Shown: in pieces, positions 42,874 to 52,360 of the stretch
Layout of the letters: every line of letters begins with the position of its first letter
Numbering within the stretch: position 1 is the first letter of the stretch
NCBI RefSeq assembly: GCF_030127145.1
Contig: NZ_CP126158.1
Location: 1,364,001-1,428,000 of the forward strand
DNA from: Halobaculum halobium
GTDB taxonomy: Archaea; Halobacteriota; Halobacteria; Halobacteriales; Haloferacaceae
Direction of reading: 5' to 3'
DNA: 64,000 bases
The notes under the pieces: model-generated
Seen by the model: only the letters and a program-made list of their open reading frames with translations
Database searches by the model: none
What the model was told of the DNA's origin: nothing
Translations under genes and position numbers: made by a program

Positions 42874-44676
42874 TTACAGGCCGAGCAGCGTTTCGGCCTC
42901 GTCGAGGTAGTCGTCGTACACCGAGATGGCCGATTCGATTGGGTCGGCGGTCGTCATGTCGATCCCGGCGATGTCGAGCACGTCGATCGGGTACTCGGCG
43001 CCGCCGGCGCGCAGGGCCGTGCGGTACTCCTCGGCGGCGACCTCGCCCTCCGCTTCGATGCGGTCGACGATGGCCGCGGCCGCCGAGATGCCCGTCGAGT
43101 ACTGGTAGACGTAGAAGTTGTAGTAGAAGTGCGGGATGCGCATCCACTCGCGGCGGATGTGGTCGTCGACGTTGGCGTCGACGTGGCCGTAGAACTCCGC
43201 CTTCAGGTCGCCGTAGATCTCGTCGAAGGCGTCGGGCGTGAGCGGCTTGCCGGCCTCGTCGTGCTCGTGAATCGCCTGCTCGAACGCCGCGAACATCGTC
43301 TGGCGGAACAGCGTGGACCGGAAGCGTTCGAGGTACTGGTCGAGCGCGTGAACCCGCAGTTCGTCGGACTCGGCGTTCTCCAACAGGTGCTTCGTCAGCA
43401 GCGTCTCGTTGACCGTCGACGCGACCTCGGCGACGAAGATCTCGTAGTCGGCGTACTGCCACGGCTGGGCCTCCTTCGCCAGCTCCGAGTGCATGGAGTG
43501 GCCCAGCTCGTGGGCCAGCGTGTACATCGAGGAGACGTCGTCCTGGTAGTTCATCATGATGAACGGCTGGGTGTCGTACGTGCCCGCCGAGTACGCGCCC
43601 GAGCGCTTCCCGCGGTTCTCGTACACGTCGACCCAGCGCGACTCCAGTCCCTCGGCCATGCGCTGCTGGTACTCCTCGCCCAGCGGCGCGACGGCCTCGA
43701 CGACGTGTTCTTTCGCCTCCTCGTAGCTGATCTCGGGGCCCTCGTCGCCTGTGAGCGACATGTAAAGGTCCCACATCTCCAGCGTGTCGACACCGAGCGC
43801 GCGACGCTTCAGGTCGGCGTGGCGACCCAGCGAGTCGAGGTTGTCGCGGACGGTGTCGACGAGCGTGTCGTACACCTCGACCGGGACGTTCGGGCCGTCG
43901 AGCGCCGCCTCGCGAGCGGAGTCGTAGTTGCGGGCCTCCGCCATCTTCACGTCCTTCTTGACGCTCTTGGCGAGCGTCGTGCCGACCGTGTTGCGGACGG
44001 TCTCCCACTCGGAGTAGAACTCCTCGTGGACGCGCTGTCGGAACTCGCGGTCGGGCTTCTGGAGGAGCGTGGTGAAGTTGCCCTGGGAGATCTCGACCTC
44101 GTCGCCCTCGGGGTCCTCGACGGTCGGGAACGTCATGTCCGCGTTCGACAGCATCGAGTACGCCTCGCCGGCGGCGCCGGTGACCTCGCTCAGGTCCGCG
44201 AGCAGCTCCTCCACCTCCGCCGAACGCGTGTGCGGCTTCATCCGCAGCACGTCGTCGAAGAAGTGCTCGTGCTCGGCGAGTGCGGGCTCCGCGTCCATCA
44301 TCGCTTCCACGTCGTCCCAGTCCAGTTCCTGAAGCTCCGGTTCGAGGTAGCTGGACGCGCTTGACGCCTCCGCCGACAGCGCCTGCGCCTTCGAGGACAT
44401 CGCCTGGTACTCCTGATCGCGGGTGTCCTCGTTCGAGCGGAGTCGGGCGTAGGACGTGACCGTCGACACCTCGCGGAACACGGACTCGTAGGTGTCGAGC
44501 AGTTCACGAAGCGTCGCCGCACTCTCGGTCGCGCGACCCTCGTACGCCCGGAGGTCGTCGAGGCGCTCCTCGACGTCCTCGTAGGCGGCCTCCCACGCCT
44601 CGTCGTCCGCGTAGATGGAGTCGATGCTCCACTTGTACTCCTCGTCGATCTCCGCGCGCTCGGGAACCGAACTCAT
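42874..44676 (-). CDS. pepF: Oligoendopeptidase F
   Basis: This 600-residue M3B zinc peptidase cuts peptides of about 7-20 residues in the cytoplasm. The zinc site is TLAHELGHSMHSE (HExxH) with the third ligand Glu in IFVAEVASTVNETL. The N-terminal helical domain (EYKWSIDSIYADDEAWEAAY) is typical. No signal peptide is present. The ATG at 44676 is supported by the family start and by a TATA-like acttacc (minus, 44703-44709) 30 bases upstream; the longer open frame upstream is spurious. It would complement the peptide importers by opening longer peptides and proteasome products. Confidence 0.95.
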   Translation of the reverse strand: MSSVPERAEIDEEYKWSIDSIYADDEAWEAAYEDVEERLDDLRAYEGRATESAATLRELLDTYESVFREVSTVTSYARLRSNEDTRDQEYQAMSSKAQALSAEASSASSYLEPELQELDWDDVEAMMDAEPALAEHEHFFDDVLRMKPHTRSAEVEELLADLSEVTGAAGEAYSMLSNADMTFPTVEDPEGDEVEISQGNFTTLLQKPDREFRQRVHEEFYSEWETVRNTVGTTLAKSVKKDVKMAEARNYDSAREAALDGPNVPVEVYDTLVDTVRDNLDSLGRHADLKRRALGVDTLEMWDLYMSLTGDEGPEISYEEAKEHVVEAVAPLGEEYQQRMAEGLESRWVDVYENRGKRSGAYSAGTYDTQPFIMMNYQDDVSSMYTLAHELGHSMHSELAKEAQPWQYADYEIFVAEVASTVNETLLTKHLLENAESDELRVHALDQYLERFRSTLFRQTMFAAFEQAIHEHDEAGKPLTPDAFDEIYGDLKAEFYGHVDANVDDHIRREWMRIPHFYYNFYVYQYSTGISAAAAIVDRIEAEGEVAAEEYRTALRAGGAEYPIDVLDIAGIDMTTADPIESAISVYDDYLDEAETLLGL

Positions 44677-44846
44677 GCCCGGAAATTCGGCCGTACGCGG
44701 TGGTAAGTCTTGCCAAGCAGTCCCGGCAGCATCGCCCGGAAGCGACCCCGCCGACGGTACCGACCGGGAGGTCGGCACCGTTCGTGACGGGGAGCAGCCG
44801 AGAAATCGATCGACCGCTCCCCGCCGGTCGACGCCGCCTGGAGCGC

Positions 44847-45923
44847 TCAGTGCCGATCGGGAGAGGGCGCGTCGACGAGTTGGAGCTTGACTCCCGGAGC
44901 CCGTCGGAACGTCTTCGTGTGGATGACGGACGCCCCCGCGTCCCCGAGCCAGCGGTTCACCGTGTCGGGGTCGAGCGTGCCGCCACCGAGGGTGATCAGG
45001 TACGTGAGGTCGATCAGCGCGATGCCGACGTCGGCGACCGACGAGCTCCCGCCTCGGCCGAACTGGTCGAGGAGCGCGAGCCGACCGCCCGGTGCGAGTG
45101 CGGCCGATGCGCGGTCGAGCAGCGTCGCCGCCTCCCTCCCAGCGTGTCCGTGGAGGACGTTGAACAAGAGGACGAGATCGTAGCCCGCGTTTGCGTCCGC
45201 GTCGCCGCCGGCGAGTTGACGCCACAGATCGTCCGCGAGGTAGTCGCCGCCGACGAGCGTCACGTCGACGCCCGCGTCGGCGGCCGCCTCGCGCGCCGGC
45301 TCCAGCGCCGGCGGGCGGTCGGCCAGCGTCACCGACGCCCCGCGGCACGCGAGTTCGACCGCGTAGGCGCCGTGACCGCCGCCGAGGTCGAGGACGCGAG
45401 CGCCGGACACGTCGCCGAGGGCGTCAGCGACCGGGTCGACCAGCAGTGACGCCGCCGACCGGAAGCCGGCCTGCGTCGTCGCCCACGCGTCCTCGTCGTC
45501 GCCGAGCCAGTCGTACAGCGACTCGCCCGGGGTTCCCTCGCGGACGGCGCGCGCGGCGTGCTCACGCCAGTACGGAAGAACCACCTCGACCCAGAACCGC
45601 GCGAACGGCGCGAGGTTCGCGTCGCCGGCGTCGGTGAGCCACCGTTCGGTCGTCCGCGTCCGCCAGTACTCGTCGCCGGATCGCCCGACGTACCCGACCG
45701 CGACGAGCGCGTCGAGCAGGCGGCGCAGGGCGTCCTCGTCGCACGCCAACTCGCTCGCGAGGGCAGACAGCGTCCGCACACCATCGAGGGCGGCGAGTAC
45801 GCCGAGTTCGTCCGCCAGCGCGACGGCGTGCAGCGAGGCCCCGCCGTGGACGTCGAGGATGGCCGCCGGTACGAGGTTCGCGCGGAAGGCGAGCCGCTCG
45901 ATGAGTCCGGGAACGATCGGCAT
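44847..45923 (-). CDS. SAM-dependent O-methyltransferase family protein
   Basis: This 358-residue protein has an N-terminal winged-helix dimerisation domain (LADELGVLAALDGVRTLSAL, ACDEDALRRLLDALVAVGYV) and a C-terminal Rossmann methyltransferase domain. The SAM motif is ARVLDLGGGHGAYAVELA, followed by VTLADRPPALEPA. This is the layout of the PF00891 group (hydroxyneurosterol/acetylserotonin O-methyltransferases). The substrate is unknown. Catalytic His is plausible in LFNVLHGHAG. The ATG at 45923 is chosen; a 15-codon open frame just upstream ends ten bases before it. Confidence 0.82.
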   Translation of the reverse strand: MPIVPGLIERLAFRANLVPAAILDVHGGASLHAVALADELGVLAALDGVRTLSALASELACDEDALRRLLDALVAVGYVGRSGDEYWRTRTTERWLTDAGDANLAPFARFWVEVVLPYWREHAARAVREGTPGESLYDWLGDDEDAWATTQAGFRSAASLLVDPVADALGDVSGARVLDLGGGHGAYAVELACRGASVTLADRPPALEPAREAAADAGVDVTLVGGDYLADDLWRQLAGGDADANAGYDLVLLFNVLHGHAGREAATLLDRASAALAPGGRLALLDQFGRGGSSSVADVGIALIDLTYLITLGGGTLDPDTVNRWLGDAGASVIHTKTFRRAPGVKLQLVDAPSPDRH

Positions 45924-45997
45924 CAGTCGCTCACCGGTGGGAGCGGTCGCATACTCGGGAATCGGGGCGCATGAGCATAACCGCGCCGTCGGTTTGT

Positions 45998-46016
45998 AAA
46001 TCAAATAGCGCGATAT
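45998..46016. promoter_or_regulatory. AT-rich divergent promoter core with GCGCGATAT motif
   Basis: The sequence aaatcaaatagcgcgatatg lies between the methyltransferase and the second M28 gene. On the minus strand tatttgattta can act as TATA for the methyltransferase. It resembles the palindrome-bearing sequence at 33247-33268. Confidence 0.45.
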
Positions 46017-46091
46017 GAAAGCCGATTGACCGGGCGACAACCCGCGACACGCACCCGCGAGTTTTTGGCGTCGGTGGGCGACCGTGGCGGC

Positions 46092-47420
46092 ATGGATCTC
46101 GACGACGACCTCGCCGCGGCGGTCGGGCGCGCCTGGACCGACACCGCGCCGTGGGAGTTTATCACGGAGCTGACGGCGCTGGGCGGTCGAATGGGTGCGA
46201 GCGAGGGGGAGGCGCGCGCGGCGGACCTCGTCGCTGGTGCGTTCGAGGAGATCGGGCTCGAGCGCGTTCGGAGACAGCCGTTCGACGCCTCGGAGTGGCA
46301 CCGCGGGGAGACGACGCTTCGGCTCACTGCGCCGACCGACCGCGCGTTCGACGCCATCGCGCTGCCGTACAGCCCCGCGGGCGAGGCGTCGGGAGAACTC
46401 GTCGACGTGGGATACGGAACCCCCGAGGAGATCTCCGAGGTCGACGTCGAGGGGGCGATCGCCGTCGCGTCGACGACGACGCCGGGCAACTCGCGGTTCG
46501 TCCACCGGATGGAGAAGTTCGGCACCGCGGCGGAGGCGGGCGCGGAGGCGTTCGTCTTCGTCAACCACGTCCCGGGCCAGCTGCCGCCGACGGGATCGCT
46601 CACGTTCGGCGAGGAGGCCGCGATCCCCGCGGTCGGCGTGAGCAAGGAGACGGGCGCGTGGCTCACGGAGTATGCGGACCGGGGCGGAACCGCGGAGCTG
46701 ACGGTCGAAGCGGAGACCACGTCCGGGGAATCACAGAACGTTCTCGCGCGTACGGGGCCACGGACCGACGAGGACGTGCTGGTGCTCGCGCACTACGACG
46801 GCCACGACATCGCCGAGGGCGCACTCGACAACGGCTGCGGCATCGCGACCCTACTGGTCGCCGCGCGAGTGCTCGCGGCCGCCGACCTCGACATCGGCGT
46901 CCGCTTCGGCGCCGTCGGCTGCGAGGAGACCGGACTGCTCGGCTCCGAACACCTCGCGGCGACGACGGACTTGGATACCGTGAAAGCGGTCGTGAACCTC
47001 GACGGAGCAGGGCGATTCCGTGATCTCGTCGCGATGACGCACACCTCCGAGGCGACCGCGCGGGTCGCACGCCGCGTGGGCGACCGGGCGCGCCAGCCGG
47101 TCGAGGTGCGCGAGGAGCCGCACCCGTTCTCCGACCAGTGGCCGTTCGTCCGCCGAGGGACGGCGGGATTGCAGTTCCACTCCGCCAGCGGCGAGCGCGG
47201 GCGCGGCTGGGGGCACACCCACGCCGACACGCGCGACAAGGTCGACGATCGGTGTATCCGCGAACACGGCGTCCTCGCGGCGCTCATGGTCCGGACGCTG
47301 GCGGACGAGGGGACCGAGGTCCCGGTGCTCGACCCCTACGAGTTGGAGGCGGCGTTCCGCGAGGCCGACTTCGAGCCGGGGATGAAGGCCGCCGGGCTGT
47401 GGCCGGCGGAGTGGGAATAG
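46092..47420 (+). CDS. M28 family aminopeptidase, second copy
   Basis: This 442-residue zinc aminopeptidase is a paralogue of the protein at 19.8-21.2 kb, with the same order of domains and the same N- and C-terminal style. Zinc and catalytic positions are LAHYDGHD (His), EGALDNGCG (Asp), VGCEETG (Glu, Glu), VVNLDGAG (Asp) and WGHTHADT (His). A PA-like insertion lies at about residues 90-205. There is no signal peptide. A gagtttttgg element (46059-46068) lies 28 bases before the ATG, which supports this start over an upstream in-frame codon at 46026 and predicts a leaderless transcript. Confidence 0.88.
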   Translation: MDLDDDLAAAVGRAWTDTAPWEFITELTALGGRMGASEGEARAADLVAGAFEEIGLERVRRQPFDASEWHRGETTLRLTAPTDRAFDAIALPYSPAGEASGELVDVGYGTPEEISEVDVEGAIAVASTTTPGNSRFVHRMEKFGTAAEAGAEAFVFVNHVPGQLPPTGSLTFGEEAAIPAVGVSKETGAWLTEYADRGGTAELTVEAETTSGESQNVLARTGPRTDEDVLVLAHYDGHDIAEGALDNGCGIATLLVAARVLAAADLDIGVRFGAVGCEETGLLGSEHLAATTDLDTVKAVVNLDGAGRFRDLVAMTHTSEATARVARRVGDRARQPVEVREEPHPFSDQWPFVRRGTAGLQFHSASGERGRGWGHTHADTRDKVDDRCIREHGVLAALMVRTLADEGTEVPVLDPYELEAAFREADFEPGMKAAGLWPAEWE

Positions 47421-47434
47421 CTCGGTTCAGGGGG

Positions 47435-48262
47435 TCACTCCGGTATCGAGTCGAGCACGTCGCCGAACACTCGGCCCCGGGCGAGCGCGTCGACACGTCG
47501 ATCGGAGAACACCGTCCGGAGCGTCGCGACCGCCACCGGGTCGGGCTCGAACGCGACGTCCGGATAGGACACGTCCGCGAGCACGAGGGGTTCGGGCGCC
47601 GCGGGGGCGACTCCTCTGGCGCCGGAGATCGGCTCGTCGTCGAGCACCTCGTCGATCCGGTCGAGATCGGTGTCGCCGACGGCGACGCCGCGGACCAGCG
47701 TCGTCAGCCGACGGACGAACTCGCGGGGGAACCCGCCGGCGGCGACCGTGAGGACGAGGAAGTCGTCGACGGCAGGGGCGTCGACCGACACCGACAGATC
47801 GCGGCGGGTGATCGGGCCGCGCGGGTCGCTCGTGAGGTTGTGGACGTCGTGCTCGCCCGACAGCGCCGCGGCGGCGTCGCGGGCGCGGTCGCGGTCGGCG
47901 CCGGGCGCGTGCAGGTGGTAGCGGTACGTGCGCCGGGCGGCGTCGTGGGTCGCGTGGAAGTCGTCGCCCACGTCGGCGCTGGCCCACACGCGGACGCCCG
48001 CGGGGAGTTCGCTGGAGAACGCCCGCGGCGTGAGCCAGTCGGGCGCGTCGAGGGCGACGGTCTGGCGGACCGCCGAGACGCCGCGATCGGTACGCCCGGC
48101 GGCGGCGTAGCCGGCCGGGACGTCCGCGTCGCGCGCGAGCACGTCAAGCGCCCGGAGCGCGTCGAGCAGCGTCCCCTCGACGGTCGGCACGTCGGGCTGG
48201 CGCTGGAAGCCGAAGAAGGGGCGGCCGTCGTAGGCGACGCGGTAGGCGCGGCGGGCAGCCAT
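47435..48262 (-). CDS. truA: tRNA pseudouridine synthase A
   Basis: This 275-residue enzyme makes pseudouridine at positions 38-40 of the anticodon arm. The catalytic Asp is in AAAGRTDRGVSAV (Asp59). RPFFGFQRQPDVPTVEGTL and RRTYRYHLHAPGADRDR are family landmarks, as is FPREFVRRLTTLVRGVAVGD near the C-terminus. It starts five bases after the hisS stop, so hisS-truA is an operon. The gene is complete and ends convergent with the second M28 gene 14 bases away. Confidence 0.95.
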   Translation of the reverse strand: MAARRAYRVAYDGRPFFGFQRQPDVPTVEGTLLDALRALDVLARDADVPAGYAAAGRTDRGVSAVRQTVALDAPDWLTPRAFSSELPAGVRVWASADVGDDFHATHDAARRTYRYHLHAPGADRDRARDAAAALSGEHDVHNLTSDPRGPITRRDLSVSVDAPAVDDFLVLTVAAGGFPREFVRRLTTLVRGVAVGDTDLDRIDEVLDDEPISGARGVAPAAPEPLVLADVSYPDVAFEPDPVAVATLRTVFSDRRVDALARGRVFGDVLDSIPE

Positions 48263-48267
48263 CCGGC

Positions 48268-49584
48268 CTACGCGAAGTCGTCGAACGTCGGCCGGTCGAA
48301 CCCGCCCGGGAACTCGTCGACGGACGCGGTCGTCTGGTCGCCGGAGGCCATGTCCTTCAGCGTCACCTCCTCGTTCGCGAGGTCCTGCTCGCCGACGATG
48401 ACGACCGTCTCGGCGTTGATCGAGTCGGCGTAGTTCAGCTGCGCCCCGAAGCTCCGGTCGGAGACGTCCGACTCGACAACGTGGCCGCGGCCACGGAGGT
48501 CGCGGGCGATCCGGGCGGCCGTCGGCCGCGTGTCGCCGACCTGCAGCACGTAGTAGTCGGTCTCGATCGCCGCGTCGGGGGCCACGCCCGCCCGTTCGAG
48601 GAGGAGCCCCAGCGGGGCGTGCCCGGGGGCGACGCCGACCGCGGGCGTGGGCTGGCCGCCGAAGTCCTCGATGAGGTCGTCGTAGCGGCCGCCGCCGAAG
48701 ACGGAGCGACCGATCTCGCCGGTCGCGTCGAAGCACTCGAAGACGGCGCCGGTGTAGTAATCGAGCCCGCGGGCGGTACGAAGGGAGAGATCGCAGTGCT
48801 CACCGACGCCGAAGTCGTCGGCGGCCGCGAGGACCGCCCGGAGGTTGTCGACGGCGGCCGCGAGCTCCTCGTTGTCGGGAGCGAAGTCGGTCAGCTCGGC
48901 AAGGTCCGCGGGGTCGTCGACGCCAAGCAGATCGTCGAACTCGCGCGCTTCGTCGAAGCCGAGGCCGGCGTCGTTGAGCAGGTCGAGGTACTCGGTCTCG
49001 TCGACCTTCTCGGACTTGTCGACCGCGCGGATCGCCGCGCGCACGTCCACGTCGTCGCCGAACGAGCGCAGCAGCGATCCGAGGATGTCGCGGTGACTGA
49101 CGCGGAACTCGAAGTCGTCGGTCGAGAGCCCCAATTCGGTGAGCGCGTCCGCGGCGGTCGCGAGCACCTCGGCGTCGGCGACGGGCTCGGCGGAGCCGAA
49201 GATGTCGATGTTCGTCTGATAGAATTCCCGAAAGCGACCCTGCTGGACGGCCTCGTAGCGCCAGAACGGCCGCGTCGAGACCCACTTGACGGGCTTGGAC
49301 AGCTCCTGGGCCTTCGCGGCGTACATCCGCGCGACCGTCGGCGTCAGCTCCGGCGAGAGCGTGACGTGGCGGCCGCCGTGGTCCTCGAAGGCGTACAGCT
49401 CGTCGACGATGTCGTCGCCGGACTTGTCGGTCCACATCTCCGCCGGCTCCAGCCGGGGGGTGTCGATCTCGCGGAAGCCGTACCCGCGCGCGACCGACTC
49501 CAGCGTGTCGGTCACCTCCCGACGGACGGCCATCTCGGGGGGGTAGAAGTCGCGGAACCCCTTCAGGCGCTCGTAGGTGGGCAT
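48268..49584 (-). CDS. hisS: Histidyl-tRNA synthetase
   Basis: This 438-residue class II synthetase charges tRNA-His. The N-terminus MPTYERLKGFRDFYPPEMAV is typical. Motif 2 is WRYEAVQQGRFREFYQTNID, the histidine loops are TARGLDYYTGAVFECF and GGGRYDDLIEDFGG, and motif 3 lies just after (PAVGVAPGHAPLGLLLE). The C-terminal anticodon-binding domain starts near ATETDYYVLQ. It is the first gene of hisS-truA. A gttaac TATA-like element (49610-49615) is 28 bases upstream of the ATG. Confidence 0.96.
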   Translation of the reverse strand: MPTYERLKGFRDFYPPEMAVRREVTDTLESVARGYGFREIDTPRLEPAEMWTDKSGDDIVDELYAFEDHGGRHVTLSPELTPTVARMYAAKAQELSKPVKWVSTRPFWRYEAVQQGRFREFYQTNIDIFGSAEPVADAEVLATAADALTELGLSTDDFEFRVSHRDILGSLLRSFGDDVDVRAAIRAVDKSEKVDETEYLDLLNDAGLGFDEAREFDDLLGVDDPADLAELTDFAPDNEELAAAVDNLRAVLAAADDFGVGEHCDLSLRTARGLDYYTGAVFECFDATGEIGRSVFGGGRYDDLIEDFGGQPTPAVGVAPGHAPLGLLLERAGVAPDAAIETDYYVLQVGDTRPTAARIARDLRGRGHVVESDVSDRSFGAQLNYADSINAETVVIVGEQDLANEEVTLKDMASGDQTTASVDEFPGGFDRPTFDDFA

Positions 49585-49729
49585 TAGCGGGTACGTCGCG
49601 GGTCCGGGACGTTAACCCCCGTGGTTCGCGGTCGGCTCGCCGACCGCGCCGTCGGTCCCCCCGTCGCCTCAGTTCGGGCGGGCTCGCGGGCCGACAACCC
49701 GGTCGCATCCGGCCGCCCGCCTCCGCCGG

Positions 49730-50641
49730 TCACACCGCGAGCAGACCGACGCCACACACCGCGAGCGCGGCGGCGACGAGCCGCGCCCCCAGCCGCCGCT
49801 CGCCGAGGATCACCCCGCCGAGCACGACCGCGACGACGGCCTGCGTGTTGATCACGGGCGAGGCGATGCTGGCGGGTAACGCGGCGAACGCGACGCTCGT
49901 GAGGTGTTCGGCGACGGCGACGAGGAGTCCGAGCGCGAGGAACGTCGGCGCCGGCGTCTCCCACGAGCGCTGGCCGCGCCAGTCGCGGACGGCCAGCGGG
50001 AGCAACACGAGGAGGACCCCGCCGAGCACGACGACGACGAGCGCCTCCGGCGGGAGGCCGACCCGGTCGAGGACCGCGCGCTTGGCCACGTCGCCGACGG
50101 CGTAGGCAACCGCCGACAGCAACGCGAGCTGCGCGGGGCGAGCCGTCACCGCGCGCCGGAGCGGCTCGACTGGGTCGCCGCCGCGGTAGTTGGCGACGTA
50201 CACCGCGGCGGTGACGACGGCGATGCCGACGAACGCGAGCGCCGGGAGGTCGGCGCCCAGCAAGAGCAGCTCCAGCGGGAGCACGAACACGGGGACGACC
50301 TTGTTGATCGGCGTGACGTACGACACCTCTCCGAGCGCGAGCGCGTTCACGAACAGGACGAAGCCGACGCCGACGCCCAGCACCGCCCCCGCCAGCGCGA
50401 GCACCGCGGGCGCGCCCAGCATCGCGGGGTCGGGCAGCGACGACGGCGACAGGCGGGTCGCGACGACCGGCGCGTACCACGCCAGCGCGCAGGCGTTCAC
50501 GAGCACCGTCAGCACCGTCGCGGGGACGCCGGCGACGTAGCGCTTCAGTGCGAACAGGTAGACGCCCCACAGCACCGCGGCCGCGACGGCGACGCCGATT
50601 CCGGGAGCGACGAGTTGGAGCGGCGCGGCGATCGGGGACAC
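49730..50641 (-). CDS. DMT/EamA family permease
   Basis: This 303-residue protein has about ten membrane helices in two EamA-type halves and starts at GTG 50641. Half one includes VAVAAAVLWGVYLFALKRYV and GEVSYVTPINKVVPVFVLPL; half two includes LALLSAVAYAVGDVAKRAVL and ALPASIASPVINTQAVVAVV. The Pro/Asn-rich segments in helices 4 and 9 are typical. The family exports metabolites such as amino acids; the substrate here is not known. It stands alone between hisS and the PP-loop gene. Confidence 0.85.
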   Translation of the reverse strand: MSPIAAPLQLVAPGIGVAVAAAVLWGVYLFALKRYVAGVPATVLTVLVNACALAWYAPVVATRLSPSSLPDPAMLGAPAVLALAGAVLGVGVGFVLFVNALALGEVSYVTPINKVVPVFVLPLELLLLGADLPALAFVGIAVVTAAVYVANYRGGDPVEPLRRAVTARPAQLALLSAVAYAVGDVAKRAVLDRVGLPPEALVVVVLGGVLLVLLPLAVRDWRGQRSWETPAPTFLALGLLVAVAEHLTSVAFAALPASIASPVINTQAVVAVVLGGVILGERRLGARLVAAALAVCGVGLLAV

Positions 50642-50743
50642 ACTCGGGGTCGACGGTCGGGGGTAAAAACGGCGCGGATGACGGCGAGGATAGCGGCCGA
50701 CAGGGCGGGGGATCGCGACCGGTTGCGGGGTGACCGTGACTGG

Positions 50744-51334
50744 TCAGCGCGTCCCGCGCACGTACGTCTGTTCGTGCGCTGGGAACACCTCGGCGACCGC
50801 GTCGTCGCCGCCCACCTCGCGGAGCAGAGCGCGGAGTTCGCCCTCGTAGTCGGCCTTCGGCACCTCCTCGGAGGGACCGGACTCCACCTCCAGCGTCTCG
50901 TCGACGAGCCGGTCGACGGCGCCGCGACCGAATCCCGAGAGCGGTGAGATGTAGTCGACGCCGTGGCGGTCCTCCAGCGACTGGGCGAACGCCCGTGAGA
51001 TGGAGGGTACGCGATCGTCGCGGCGGGTGCCGTCGGCGACGGCGTCCACGTCGCGACCGGCGACCGACTCCAAGGCGTGCTCGTGGACGCGCTGGATCCC
51101 GTTGCGGGGGAAGCCGTCCGCGCGCATCCGCTCGACCGCCTCGTGGGCGACCTCGGGGTCGAGGTCGTGGGTCTCGAACGGGAAGCCCAACGCCTCGGCC
51201 GCACGTCGGGCGTGCTCGTGGTCTTCGGTCACCCCGAAGTGAGCGGTGACGAGCGTCACCTCGTAGAAGCGATCGAGGACGAGCGCGGCGAGCGAGGAGT
51301 CTTTCCCGCCGCTGTAGCAGAGCGCGAGGTCCAC
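50744..51334 (-). CDS. PP-loop ATP-pyrophosphatase superfamily protein
   Basis: This 196-residue protein starts MDLALCYSGGKDSSLAALVL, with the PP-loop SGGKDS at 8-13. Such enzymes activate a substrate with ATP and release pyrophosphate (examples are tRNA thiolases, NAD synthetase and diphthine-ammonia ligase). DADVVADGTRRDDRVPSIS-like VDAVADGTRRDDRVPSISRA resembles the second conserved block of this superfamily. The exact reaction is not recognised. It follows the PDCD5 gene by seven bases and lies with rps19e on the same strand, suggesting a translation- or tRNA-related role (inference). Confidence 0.8.
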   Translation of the reverse strand: MDLALCYSGGKDSSLAALVLDRFYEVTLVTAHFGVTEDHEHARRAAEALGFPFETHDLDPEVAHEAVERMRADGFPRNGIQRVHEHALESVAGRDVDAVADGTRRDDRVPSISRAFAQSLEDRHGVDYISPLSGFGRGAVDRLVDETLEVESGPSEEVPKADYEGELRALLREVGGDDAVAEVFPAHEQTYVRGTR

Positions 51335-51341
51335 GCGTGCG

Positions 51342-51698
51342 TCAGCGACGACGGATGTCGAAGCTCTTCTGGTCGGGCTGCAGTTCGCGCAGCAGCTCCT
51401 TCATCTGGTCCTCGTCGATGCGGCCGTTCACCCGGCCGCTGCGCGCCAGCGAGGTGACCTGCTGTTTCACCTGCGCGGCGAAGTCGGGTTTGCTCATCTC
51501 GACGGCGTTGAGCCGCTGGCGCGCGCCGTCGGTAAGATACTGCTTCAGCAGCGCCTCCTGCTGGCGCTCGGCCTGCTCTTGGGCCGCCTGCTGGGCCTCC
51601 GCGTCGCCCTGCCCCTGGCCCTGTGCTTGGTCTTGCAGCTCCTGCAGCTTCTGCTCGCGCAGTTCCTCCAGCCGCTCGTCGTCCGGAGTCTCGCTCAT
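51342..51698 (-). CDS. DNA-binding PDCD5 family protein
   Basis: This 118-residue archaeal homologue of PDCD5/TFAR19 has a Glu/Gln-rich N-terminal helix ([20 protein letters not shown]) and the compact helical core [40 protein letters not shown] and [20 protein letters not shown], ending in basic residues IRRR. The family is near universal in archaea and is often encoded next to rps19e, as here. The role is probably linked to translation or nucleic-acid binding. The ATG at 51698 is the family start. Confidence 0.93.
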   Translation of the reverse strand: MSETPDDERLEELREQKLQELQDQAQGQGQGDAEAQQAAQEQAERQQEALLKQYLTDGARQRLNAVEMSKPDFAAQVKQQVTSLARSGRVNGRIDEDQMKELLRELQPDQKSFDIRRR

Positions 51699-51883
51699 GT
51701 CGGATGAAAGTTGCCGGCGAGCGGTCAAAACGATTGTGGGTGGTCACCGGCGCGCGCGACCGCGACCGGGCCGGGCAGCCGAACCCGCCCCGACCGCGGT
51801 GCTTCACGGGTTGGGTGAGGGCGCGGCTGCACCGCCGAGGGGTCGGTCGTCGAAAAACGCGGACTACGGTTCGTCGACCCGAC

Positions 51884-52339
51884 TTAGGCGTAGCGCTCGA
51901 GCTCGGGACGGTCGAGCTCTTCGAGCACCTCGCCGGCGACCTCGTCGAGGAACGAGCGGCCCTCGTCGGTGATGCGTCGACCTTCGCCCTGGGCGGTCTC
52001 GACGAAGCCCTCCTCTTCGAGCTGCTGGAGCGCGACGCGGATGATCTTGCGCGAGCCGCCCTCGTGCTCGGGGGGGCTCACGACGTAGCGGTTCGAGCCG
52101 TGCTTGGCGCCGCCGTACTCGGTGGCGAGGCGCTCGACGCCGACGGGCCCGCGGTCGGCGACCTTGCGCAGCAGCGAGGCGGCGCGGCGGAACCAGAAGT
52201 CCTCCTGCTGGGGCGGGAGCTCGCGGTCCTGCCCGGACTTGGTGAACTGCACCCACTCCGGCTGTTCGATGCGATCCTCCAGTCGAGCGGCGACCTCGTC
52301 GATGAGGTCCGCCGCCGGGACGTCGTAGAGGGTAACCAT
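51884..52339 (-). CDS. rps19e: 30S ribosomal protein S19e
   Basis: This 151-residue ribosomal protein has a winged-helix fold. MVTLYDVPAADLIDEVAARL, WVQFTKSGQDRELPPQQEDF, WFRRAASLLRKVADRGPVG and RYVVSPPEHEGGSRKIIRVA match the family. The end RRITDEGRSFLDEVA is conserved. It heads the gene group rps19e-PDCD5-PP-loop on the minus strand, with 185 bases to PDCD5. A perfect-looking TATA box (ctttaaac on the minus strand, 52362-52369) is 27 bases upstream of the ATG. Confidence 0.96.
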   Translation of the reverse strand: MVTLYDVPAADLIDEVAARLEDRIEQPEWVQFTKSGQDRELPPQQEDFWFRRAASLLRKVADRGPVGVERLATEYGGAKHGSNRYVVSPPEHEGGSRKIIRVALQQLEEEGFVETAQGEGRRITDEGRSFLDEVAGEVLEELDRPELERYA

Positions 52340-52360
52340 ACGGGCGATTTCACCGTCGTT

